DNA of 64,000 bases from Dipteris shenzhenensis (taxonomy: Eukaryota > Polypodiophyta > Polypodiopsida > Gleicheniales), in the NCBI GenBank assembly GCA_047967505.1, contig CM106541.1; one strand, 5' to 3'. The notes under the pieces were generated by a model. That model was not told the origin of the DNA, ran no database searches, and saw only the letters and a list, made by a program, of their open reading frames with translations. Positions 10,300 through 20,562 of this stretch are shown here, piece after piece; position 1 is the first letter of the stretch, and each line of letters starts with the position of its first letter. The translations under genes were made by a program, and so were the position numbers.

Positions 10300-11840
10300 T
10301 TCTATCGATATTTGTGTCAAATGATGTAATGTCAAAGTTTTTGTCGATATGAGCATCAATATAAGTACAGGTTCTCTAAGAAAGCATCAATATTACCATC
10401 AATATTAGCATTGGTAAGGTCTCTGAAAAAATACACAGCATTGAAAAAAGCATTGATAATAAAATTTGAATAAATTTGGGAAATTTGGGGTTTCACCCTA
10501 CACCTTGCAAATAATGAAATCAAATTCAAATGATTTCACAACCAAAAATATATTGTATCAATATTGTCCTCCATCCTTCAATAAATCGAAGCCTCACCAG
10601 AATCTTCATTGGTGTATTGATGCGCATCCTCTCGATCCATCCGTGACCAAGTCTCACACACCTTTAGTATGTAGATCAAGGTCTCCAAAATCAGTGTTTG
10701 AGAAACCGTCTAAGGAACTCAAACTATCTTTCATGTTCCAAAACTCTTGTAGAAGGGTATTGGAAGTGCTACTTTCCAAACCTTCTATTTCTCGATCTTC
10801 CATTTCATTCTCTACTTCCACATCTTCAAAGACATGTTGGCTTCTAGGTGCAACTTGAATCACAAATCACCACTAGTTGTCCTATGGATCGGATTGAAAG
10901 ACCACCTTAGACAAAATGCATGATATGTTCATAAGGTCATCCCAAATTTTGGTTGATTCAATGGCAAAAAAAACCTTGGATCCTTCATGATTGTAGTTGT
11001 AGTACCTTTGTAGAAGACTTTGAACATTTTACATCAAATATAATACTTGGAATTTTCTAAAATTCACATGTAAATATCTTGTTCCATTTCACCTATGATG
11101 AGATTTGTACCCCTTGCACTAGCTTTATTGTCTTGCAAAAATTTGGCTATGACTCCTCAATCAAATGTGTTGCACCTTGCATAAATTTTCTCTCTTGGTA
11201 GTGATTATGATATGCACATGCCCACATTAACGGTACTGAAAATGTAATGGATTCTCCTTACCATATACAAAAATATTAAGATTATAAAAAAATGTAAATA
11301 AAAGTAGCATGATTATATCACTTTAGATCACAACCCCATGAAAATTCCTCCTCCCTATCTATCACATTCTCCCCTCTTTGACTGTCATCTTCGAGAGCTT
11401 CTTCCAACCAATCAATGGTGCATTTAGCGAGCATTTTTTACAACTCTTGGGAATACTTCCTACCTCTATTGGTCCTTTGCCACAATATCCTACTCTCCTT
11501 TTGCTCTTTCTTCTTCATATTGTTTGATCCATTTCTCCATTTTCCACAAGTGTAAAGACAAAAGGTGTTCACTTTGAGTTGCAAGGAGATAATCATTTTT
11601 TGCTACTTTCCTTTCCCTTGTTCAATCTCTCCTACAACCCGTGGGTCGTCTCTATCATCCTAAAGCTGAGGCATGTCTGGTATTTAAACAAAAAACTTTA
11701 TAATGTAAAACATTGAATCTTTCACCATCCATCCTTCACCCCATGCTTTTCTTTGGTCCTTTTTGTCTTATATATCGTAGCAATTAGAAGTAAATACTAT
11801 ATTAACAATCATGTGTCAATAAAATTAAAGCAATATTTCA
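10300..11840. other. No assignable gene; possible second ORF of the CACTA element
   Basis: A 130-codon plus-strand frame (10466-10858) and an acidic minus-strand frame (10863-10654) have no recognisable motif. The minus-strand frame, and sequence around 11400-11650, lie downstream of the CACTA transposase on its own strand and could belong to the element's second gene. That is position-based inference only. Confidence 0.25.
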
Positions 11841-11849
11841 AAAATGTTT

Positions 11850-13730
11850 AGATATCAACTGGAAATAATGTTATCTATATCATTTTGTTCCAATCATGCA
11901 ACTTTAGACAACTTAGTTTTATATTTGAAGTAAAGGCACCCTTTAAATTATCCATGTATTTGGTTGGGTTTTTGAAACCTATGATAACACTCTTCACCCA
12001 GGTCTCTTCTTCTTTTGTCAACACCCATGGTCTTTGGTAAAATCACCTTGCTAAACATGGCTTTTTTTGGCTAGAATTCTCTTTGGGTTTTCATCACTTT
12101 CAATTCCTCTCATGCTTTTGGGCAATCTCTATCCCCAATCATATATTTCCACAAAGTTTTTGACACATTTTTTAATATATGTATTGGGTCCACTGAGATA
12201 TGTGAGCTTATGTTGCCTGTAATCAGGAATATGTTACATGACACATGGAGAGAAGATGTTACATGCCATGTGGAGGTGTTTTAACTTATAGATCATGCCA
12301 AAGTCACTCCCAATCACCGATCTCATGACTAGAGGAACATGAGCTAGCTTTTCCTCCCCAAAAGATGGAACCACTCAATATGGATGGTCCATAGGAAGAA
12401 ACCACCTGTGCTTCTCATATACCATATTTGAAAGATTTTTTGAGTACCAACTACACAAACTATATCCACAATCTAGGCATGCATGGTATCCGAATATTTG
12501 GAGACCTATTAAAATGATAGGACACAAGAAAATGGTCTTGAGAAGTGGGATAAAAACACAATAAATTGCAAATCAATTTTGGTGAATTTGAAGGAATATA
12601 ATTTTAATACCTAAGCAATCATGCAGTCCAAGATAATCATGCATGGGCCATATTAGAGCGCTGATGTTGGCCTAAAGTCTTTGAAATGTCATAAGCCTAC
12701 GTGCTATTCCATAAAATTTGTAGCATTTCTACCAAAGGGGCTAGATAAACATCCATGTTCTTCATCTTGTGCTTGCCTGGCACAATGAGGGCCAACATGA
12801 GATGCCCCTTCTTTATGGTCAGCCATGGAGGAATATTGTTGTGTGACTACAATTGGCCATGTGGCCCATGATGTGGACTGATGCCCAAATGAATTAACAC
12901 CATCCATAGCCAATCGAAGACATAGATGCTAAGACTCAAGCCCAAACTTTGGCCACTTCTCTTCTACATGTCTCCAAGCATTTTTATCCATAGGGATCCG
13001 TAATGTCCCATCCGTGGAGTGGTTTTGAGAATGCCAATCCATAAGTCCAGCTAATGATCCACAACAAAATAGGTGCGAGATGCATGTTAAGATGGGCATG
13101 TGTCACAGTACAGTTCTCAAAATCTTTTGTCCTTGTGTGTCTTGCTAGTATCAAGATGCATGACATTGTGGACAAGTTGTAGAGTGCTTTTATGTTCTTC
13201 AGGAAAGGATGCAATCATTGGGACATGCATAAATTGACTTGTAATCAATTCCTAATGATGCAAGAATTTTCTTTGCATGCTTTCTTGATTAAGGAATTGG
13301 ATTTCCTTTTGAAAGTAGTGTTTGAAGTAACCCAAGGCATCGATACATTCAATGAATTCAAAGCATCGATTTGGAAGTAAATGCATTGAACTATAGTTTG
13401 GAGTACATCAAAATTCTTACCAAAAGAGGGATGAAAAACTAGTAGGTTTCTTGTAAGTTTAAATTTAGAAGAATGACTAAAAGATGAGATTAGCTAGCCC
13501 CTTCATATAACATGGTGCTTGCTTCACATCTTAAGAATCCTCTTTAGAACTCATGTTATCCTCCCTAATCACTTTAGCATCTTCATCTCTATTGTCTTGG
13601 GGTGAAGGAGCATCAAAGTAAGTGTTTATCATGTCCTGCATTATTTCATCCTCATTCAGTGCATCCTCCTCTTCAATGCTTCTATTTTTTTACTCTTTTG
13701 GCTATTGATCTTCCCTTAGAGCGTTTTGAT
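11850..13730 (-). pseudogene. CACTA (En/Spm) TNP2-like transposase remnant
   Basis: On the minus strand, going downstream, I can read an acidic N-terminal stretch (EEEDALNEDEIMQDM, about 13690-13610). Next comes PMDKNAWRHVEEKWPKFGL (about 12995-12940), then LAMDGVNSFG...WPIVV (about 12913-12840). NIPPWLTIKKGHLM and LIVPGKHKMKNMDVYLAPL follow (about 12830-12715). Further on are HILKNVSKTLWKYM (about 12160) and PWVLTKEEETWVKS...GFKNPTKYM (about 12030-11950). These follow the order of the Transposase_21 / TNP2 family, the DDE transposase of CACTA elements. Frameshifts and stops separate the blocks. I did not identify the CACTA terminal inverted repeats, so the element's ends are unknown. Confidence 0.8.
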
Positions 13731-14040
13731 ATCCTTGGGTCAACATTAACTCATCAGGATGATTATATAATGCATTTTCTCTTAAACTTCTCGGAATAAT
13801 TTCATCTCCTTGTGTGAAGATAATTATTGAATCGACTCACAAATTAGACAAAACATAACTTGTACCTCATCATCGAACTCAACCACAAGTAAATGCTAGA
13901 ACCGACCATATCTCTTTATGTTGTGATTAATATGTTGTGTAGTCTCCTCATTTGCCCTTTGCATCATGCATAATCACACAAGACCCATTGATAAAGATTT
14001 GCTTTACTAGTGTCTTCTTTAGATTCCAATGAGATTAAAG

Positions 14041-14245
14041 ACATCTACAAAGAGGATACTATGTTATTACGTCATCCATGCATGATCAAAAAAATGTAGA
14101 AGATGGATCCTGATAGAAATGATTTTGCCACTGCTCTATTCTATTGATATTTGTAGTGTTCTCTTTGTAGATGAAGACATCTACAAAGAGAACACTATGT
14201 TTTTACATTACCCATGCATGATGAAAAAAAGTGTAGAAGATGGAT
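14041..14245. repeat. Direct duplication flanking a perfect palindrome
   Basis: ACATCTACAAAGAGGATACT (about 14040-14110) recurs at 14177-14245 with about 80 bp of shared sequence. Between them, 14155-14173 (AGTGTTCTCTTTGTAGATG) is the exact reverse complement of 14178-14196, with a 4-base spacer. Confidence 0.85.
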
Positions 14246-14559
14246 CTTGACAGATAAAATTTGTTTACTGCTTTATTTTGTCGAATATTTTAATCAAAAA
14301 CCTCTCGAGAAAATTACCAAAGTTAAACTACCTCATGAAACTCATGGATGAAATATACTATCTACTCACAGAGTTTGATGCTGATTAGATACCATTATGG
14401 TATCCCTCTGCAACAAGAAAGGAATACGCTGATTTTTCCAACTTGTAGTGAGACTTTGTTTCCTAGCCATTAGAGCATGCATAGGAGCAAATAAAATTGG
14501 TTTAAGACCATGGGTGTACTCTCAAGATTGATCGCAAAATCCAAATGCTTTGGCATTAT

Positions 14560-15400
14560 ATGTTGATAGAAGAACCCAGTCACAAAGGCTCTTCTTCTGA
14601 CTCATGAAAGCTGAGGAACCAAGAGGTACCCAATGGGCATGATACTTCTTCTGACTCATGAAAGCTGAAACCAAGAGGTACCAAATGGGCATGATACTTT
14701 GTATAAGACTTACTCTCATCTATTTAAAATCTCATGCAAAGTATCATGCCATCTAGTACCATTTGCATGGCTAGAAGACCACTAAGGCATGTTTTCATAT
14801 GCCTATGCTGGATGCATGGTGAAAAACAAGGAACCATCCTTTCTTCACCATGAAAATGGTACCCGATGGGCATGATAATTTTTATGGGCTTTAAAATCAC
14901 CTATTTTAAGGCCCTTTCAAAGTATCATGCCCATCGGGTTCCATATTCATGGCCCAAGGCATGTTTTCCTACGCCCATGCATTATGCATGGTGAAAAACA
15001 AGGAAATATTATTTCTTCACCATGCAAATTGTACCCTATGGGGCTTTGCATGGGCCTTAATCCCACCTAATGTAAGTCTCATGAAAAGCATCATGCCCAT
15101 CGGGTATCATTTCATGGCTAGAAGACCGTCGAGGCATGTTTTCCTATGCCCATGCATGATGCATGGTGAAAAATAAGAAAATATTCTTACTTCACCATGC
15201 AAATGGTAATCAATGGGCATGATACTTTGCACAAGAATTAATATCACCTATTTTAATTTCTATTAAAATTATCATGCCCATCGGGTACCATTTACATGGC
15301 TAGAAGACCATCAAGGCATGTTTTCCTATGCTCATGCATGATGCATTGTGGAAAACAAGAAAATATTCTTTCTTCAACATGCAAACGGCACCACCCTAAG
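14560..15400. repeat. About 175-bp tandem array of foldback units
   Basis: The marker AAGGCATGTTTTC recurs at 14784, 14956, 15131 (as GAGGCATG) and 15313, a period of about 172-182 bp, with a partial unit from about 14570. Each unit holds an imperfect inverted repeat: ATGGTACCCGATGGGCATGA (sense) and TCATGCCCATCGGGTACCAT (antisense), arms about 35-40 nt, around a 25-40 nt loop. In the intact units the arm is bordered by CTTCACCATGCAAATGG and CCATTTGCATGGCTAGAAG. Single-strand folding would give one long hairpin per unit. Confidence 0.85.
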
Positions 15401-15910
15401 CAAGGTGTCTTGCTACTCAAAATGCAATAATGCCTAGCATGAATCTTTGCACCATCATAAATTAGAGACTTGAAAATTTTGGTCCCATTTCACCCATGAA
15501 TGCCCAACATGCCAATGGAAAAGTGACGTCGTGGACCTAAAGTGTCCCACTGTATGCCACATAGGGTTTTTTTTTTTAATGTGGATGTGTAGAACTATTT
15601 TGTAACAAGATTTGGTACAAATCTTGATCCCTTAGTGACCTAGATTCATACTAATTCTTGTCCTTTTATGTGTCACGGAGCCATGGATTTAGACTTATAA
15701 AAAATTCACTCAAATGTTGTGCAATAAAAAAAGAGACATGGACCATAAAACAAGGCATCCTGCTACTCCAAATGCAATAACACCTAGCATGAAACTTTGC
15801 ACCATCATGAATTACAGTCTTGCTAATTTTGGTCCCATTTTGCCCATGGATGTCCAACATGCCCATGGAAAACCGATGTCATGGACCCACAGTGTCCCAC
15901 TATATGCCAC
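15400..15910. repeat. About 160-bp direct repeat, two copies
   Basis: 15405-15565 and 15755-15910 share CAATAA..CCTAGCATGAA, TTTGCACCATCAT and TTTTGGTCCCATTT in order, about 350 bp apart. The second copy adjoins the copia fragment. Confidence 0.8.
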
Positions 15911-15949
15911 GGTGATATGATCATGCTCATGGAGGTTTAGTTTGTCCCA

Positions 15950-16740
15950 TGTATCAAGAAGAACCTCATCTTCATTGCATCCATATCCTTGAATGGCTTT
16001 TGGATCCTCTTTGATGGTTATCGATGTGCCGTGTATGACAACCGGTATGATGACAACATAGTACTTACTCATCTTGATGTTTATGATAAACAGCCTACTA
16101 TAGAGGCAAATTTGGTGGTTGAATCTGTAATTTCAGATTCCCACTTATGGCATGCGAGGTTAGGTCACCTCAAATACAAAAGCTTGGATAAAATGCATTC
16201 ACAAAACATGGTGGTTGCTCTCCCACCCATGCATGCACCGGTTAAACATGTTTGTGAGGGATGCTTGTTGGGCGAAATGCACCGTTTCTCATTTGCAAAG
16301 GGTGGGACAATTGGTGCAACCAAGAAGCTTCACCTTGTGCATAGTGATGTGTGCGGGCTGATGCAGACAGCATCTCTTGGGGGCTACCTTTACTTTTCTA
16401 CCTTTGTGGATAATTACACCAAATTGCTTGGATATATGGCATCAAGGCCAAATCTGATGTGTTCCCATGCTTCAGACATTGGCTTGCCATGGCTGAAAAT
16501 GAATTAGGGAACAAGCTCCTTACTCTATGTACTACTGACAGGGGGGGAGAGTACATGTCCCATGAATTCTATGATTTTTTGACAGCTCGGGGTATTATTC
16601 ATCAATGTACAGTGCCTTATACTCCACAGTAGAATGGGTTGGCAAAGAGGAAAAATCAGTTAGAGATGGAATTGTAAGCCAGGATTTTCCAAAAATGTAT
16701 TTATTCACAGCCCAAGGATGTGGCTGCACCTAATACACAT
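15950..16740 (+). pseudogene. Ty1/copia GAG-pre-integrase and integrase fragment
   Basis: The frame from 15989 encodes LWHARLGHLKYKSL and CEGCLLGEMHRFSF (GAG-pre-integrase HHCC finger), then LHLVHSDVCG and YFSTFVDNYTK (first catalytic Asp). A frameshift near 16440 moves the sense to another frame, which reads CTTDRGGEYMSHEF (second Asp). After a TAG it reads NGLAKRKNQ, where the catalytic Glu of the usual NG-A-E-R-K-N motif is Lys. Nothing recognisable as gag, RT or LTR flanks it. This is an isolated, inactive piece. Confidence 0.85.
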
Positions 16741-16743
16741 CAA

Positions 16744-16746
<3 letters not shown>

Positions 16747-16809
<63 letters not shown>
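16747..16809. repeat. (CT)n microsatellite, 63 nt
   Basis: Uninterrupted CT repeat of about 31 units. Open frames across it, for example an Arg-Glu repeat on the minus strand, are artefacts. Confidence 0.97.
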
Positions 16810-16812
<3 letters not shown>

Positions 16813-16939
16813 TATAAATAGCCAATTTTTTATCTCCCAATTGGTACACTTGCTCTTTTTGTTGCACTGATGCTTTTCCTGGCTGTCTTCTCTGCTTAAA
16901 TCCTTGGTTGTGTATGCATGCATTCAATTTTGAGAATCC

Positions 16940-17041
16940 TTGGCTGCCTCTGAGTGCATATTTCTCACTCAACTATGTAAAGCGGTTCGTTGGCTACCTC
17001 TGAGTGCCTATTTCTCACTCACTTGTGTGAAGCGGTTCGTT
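16940..17041. repeat. About 51-bp tandem duplication
   Basis: GGCTGCCTCTGAGTGCATAT...AAGCGGTTCGTT is followed directly by GGCTACCTCTGAGTGCCTAT...AAGCGGTTCGTT. Confidence 0.85.
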
Positions 17042-18430
17042 TTCTCACTCTCCCTCCTTCCCTCATACCCCAATTAAGGTGCTCTCACCATCTCCCTTGG
17101 CCGCTGGGAGAACTTTCCCTTCTTGCGAGCTCTTCCTTCACCTGGCTCTTGCCTTGCTCCCAACCTTTCTCTCACTCAGCCAACCTTCACCTTCCTCCTC
17201 TCCCATAGCCATTCCTTCCTCTTTGGAAACTGCTCACAAGCGGTTGTAGCCTCATTTGCTGCCACCCCGATGAGCGTAAAACTAGGTCCATCTCACAAGC
17301 AACCTGCAATGCAAACAAAGTCCACCCTTCATGTTGTTGTGTTTGATATATAGCCTTGGAGTATGCTTAATCATGCTCACGAAGGTTTTTTTTTCATCAT
17401 ATCACACTTGCATTGATTGCGATGCATGTTACTGGATCGCTCCGGAAGGTCACATCCTTCCTCTCTCCATTTCAAGTTTTGGTCTTACATCTTCTAATGC
17501 TGCAATGCATTGTTGTACCAATCAAACATCAAATGTTCAGGACAATTTTCAGGAGATGTATTTATCCATTCTTCTTGGAAGTCCTTGCTTAATTAGTTCG
17601 CAAAGTCAGGCAGGCCTCTTGAATGATCTATATCATTCATCTTGTTTAAAGCAAATACTTGTTAGTATTGTGACTACCAAATCAACATGCAATGTAGTTG
17701 AAAGAAAATAAAAATGCATTTGGATGTCATGTGTATTGCCAATCCTCAGGGGTTTTACCTCACAAAATTTCACTGTACCACGTGCATTCAAAAGGAGGGG
17801 TATTTTAATTCAAATTTAGGTTGAAAAAGGTAATGGGATTACAAAAAGAGAAGACGTATTTTCATCTACATTTAGAAAAAAATATGTTGGCTCATAAGTA
17901 AAGAGCGGTGGTTTTATTGGGTTAAAATTTTTAGTTGAGGGGTTTTGTAGATACCCCTTGAATGCATGTGATACATAGGGTTTCTTATTAGTGTACCCCA
18001 TGAGTGCCAATCCACCATTTTGGAATCATCTCTATCTCAGACCCCATTCCATATGATTACACACCGATGACCATAATTGAAATTGTTGACTTTCTACGAG
18101 CACTTGGATCCTTAGCATTGATGTCCAAATAGATCGTTGTTGGAAGTTGAACACAATGTACCTTTGGACATAGTGGATTATTTCTTTTTGCATTTCTTGT
18201 AAAAACAATTAATGCAATCACTCATGATGCTTGCTTAGGATTAAGATAAATAATCTTGTGTCAATCTAGCTCTTATTGGCATAGTTTTGTTAGCAGAAGG
18301 TGCTTACATTTTTAGGAAATGGCAATTCCCGTTAATTAGTTTGTAGAGTTGGGAGTGAGAGGGGTGAGAAGTACATTAGTAACATGAGGGGTGGGGAAGC
18401 AACGCCATCACTAGAGGAGGAGGATGACTC
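17042..18430. other. No gene recognised
   Basis: Short plus-strand frames at 16990-17711 have no motif and a low-complexity Ser/Leu/Pro composition from pyrimidine-rich DNA. No other structure was seen. Confidence 0.55.
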
Positions 18431-18431
18431 C

Positions 18432-18836
18432 TTATGTCTCAACCTATTCTTTCACAAAAGTCCCCCCTTTAAGGCAAAGAAGTTGCACCATCTTTATATA
18501 TAAAAGTCCCTCCTCTCTAGCCTAATTTAGCATATCTTAACAAGAAAATGAATTTAACATAGCTTAGTGGGAAATGTTAGTCTTGGAAACAACAAATGAA
18601 AACTCCTAGGATTCACTGAGACCCGACTTCTTATGTCTCAACCTATTCTTACACAAAAGTCCCCCCTTTAAGGCAAAGGAACCTTGCCTCCCTACCTAGT
18701 TGCACCATCTTTACATATAAAAGTCCCTCCTCTCTGGCCTAATTTGGCATATCTTAACAAGAAAAATAATTTATTATAGCTTAGTGGTAAATGTCAGTCT
18801 TGGAAACAACAATTAAAAACTCCTAGGATTCAGTAT
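18432..18836. repeat. About 200-bp tandem duplication
   Basis: CTTATGTCTCAACCTATTCT...ACTCCTAGGATTCA occurs at about 18432-18615 and again at about 18630-18836. The second copy carries an extra block of about 20 bp (CCTTGCCTCCCTACCTAG). Confidence 0.88.
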
Positions 18837-19514
18837 GGTCTCTAATGTAATTATGACCTCACTAGTATTTTGGAATGCGATGGGCAATCTGTTGAAGATA
18901 CTATAGTAATGCAATGGGCAAAGTGTGGTGCAAACAGGGTGCGTGCCAAAATAGACATTTGAGATTTTATATCTATATGCATTATGGCCTAGGTATGTGT
19001 CCATTGTGTTTTAAATGATAAGAAATTTATTCTCTCTTTGTTAAAGAAAAACAATAATTCACTGTATAGTTTCAATGCCATGCCGTTATTGTCACTCGAT
19101 GATTTCAAGGTGCAATCGTAGTTTTTGAACAACAAATTGGTATAATCAAAGAATACATTAATTAGAATTTAACTTAACATGTATCGCCCTTACCTCCAAC
19201 AAGTCAAAGTCATGATGTTGGGCAAAGAACATGTTTTGAAACTTCATGGAGGACAAGGCTTTTGTTTAGAGTGATCGACTCTATGAGTGGAAAGTGTGTG
19301 TGCGTCCTTTCCCTAAATTTGAGGGAATAAGTTATGGATAAGATCAGGTAGAGCAACCTAGCCTTATAATGATGGATAAGCTTATGCAAAAGAAACATAT
19401 TTGGTGTGTGCAAGCTATCTTGCTCGAGTCTTTCCCTGTGTCTTGCTTTTGTTGTTTTGATGGTTATATTTATTTATTTTCAATGTATATGAGTTGTTAA
19501 CCCATGGTGAAGCA

Positions 19515-19549
<35 letters not shown>
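19515..19549. repeat. (TC)n(AC)n microsatellite
   Basis: About 12 TC units run directly into about 5 AC units. Confidence 0.95.
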
Positions 19550-19639
19550 GATGTTTTCAAGTTGAATGTGTTGTGTATTATAAAAAAAGAATATTGACTC
19601 TTACTTGTATGGCCAAGTCTTGCACACATTATAGGTTTG

Positions 19640-19945
19640 CCGAGAATCCGACGGGACCAACAAGTAAACCCTCCTTCTCCCCTCCTTATGACATGTAAAG
19701 TGGGAGGTGAGGTTTCTTGTAAGAATCCCCTCATCCCAAAAAATGTACATATTTTGGGATGAGGGGGAGCGGACAGAGTTTTAATTGCTAGTTCGCTCAT
19801 GAGAATTCGACGGGACTAGAAAGTAAACCCTCCTTATGACATGTAAAGTGGGAGGTGAGGTTTCTTGTAGGAATCGAATAGAATTGAGTATGCCCCCCTC
19901 ATCTCAAAAAATGTAATGTATATTTTTTAGGATGAGAGGGATTGA
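19640..19945. repeat. Direct repeat with a hairpin in each copy
   Basis: The block GAGAATCCGACGGGACCAA...GGGAGGTGAGGTTTCTTGTA recurs from 19801. In the first copy 19727-19741 (CCCCTCATCCCAAAA) and 19752-19766 form a perfect 15-bp stem. The second copy has a degraded version (CCTCATCTCAAAAAATG...TTAGGATGAGAGG). Confidence 0.82.
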
Positions 19946-20104
19946 GTGGACATAATCGAGTATGTCCGCCCTCATGTTGAATAGAAAGATATAATACAGA
20001 ATTTGCAATAATAGAACAGATAGACATATATTTAGATTAGGTAATGAGATGAATAGCATCTCTGAGCCTGTAACCCTGGCTAACATTTCTTCTGTAAGAG
20101 CAAA

Positions 20105-20190
20105 CTTGTTGGTTATAGGAGTGACCCTTGTTGTTGGGTTTGAACTTGTTGGTTATAGGAGTGACTCTTGTTGTTGGGTTTGTTGAGTTT
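20105..20190. repeat. About 43-bp tandem duplication
   Basis: AACTTGTTGGTTATAGGAGT followed by GAC(C/T)CTTGTTGTTGGGTTTG occurs twice in a row. Confidence 0.88.
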
Positions 20191-20526
20191 GATCGGGAGG
20201 ATCGACATTTGATGGCCGTGCCTTGTGGTGTGACGCTAAAAAATTCTTACTGTTCTTCTTCTTCATCAACAACCGGATAACCTCGTGATTGTAGTTGTTT
20301 AGTTCAAAGTGTCTACTCGATTGTGGGACTCTCTCTTCCACACTTCTTTGGGTTACCCAAATTTCCACACTTGTCTGTCTGGGTTACCCAAATCAAATGA
20401 GATCACCAATTCTTTGGGATTAGAGAACGCGGCCAGCACTCCGTTTGTGTAATCACCTCAACTATCAAAAATACTCTACCATGCTCAAATCTACCTCTGA
20501 TTGATTGCAGACAAGCTTGTAGAGCG

Positions 20527-20550
20527 CTCTCTCTCTCTCTCTCTCTCTCT
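20527..20550. repeat. (CT)n microsatellite, 24 nt
   Basis: Twelve CT units, 13 bp upstream of the proposed start of the PRT1-like locus, so probably in its 5' leader or promoter. Confidence 0.95.
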
Positions 20551-20562
20551 TCATCAACATGT

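Noticed and set aside
10466-10858. 130-codon plus-strand frame as a gene
   Set aside because: No motif, and a low-complexity Ser-rich end. It is opposite an acidic minus-strand frame and lies near a minus-strand transposon.
14560-15400. CRISPR array
   Set aside because: Repeat units are long, contiguous and internally palindromic with no unique spacers, in a plant-like nuclear context.
16730-16972. Minus-strand Arg-Glu repeat protein
   Set aside because: It is translation of the (CT)31 microsatellite.
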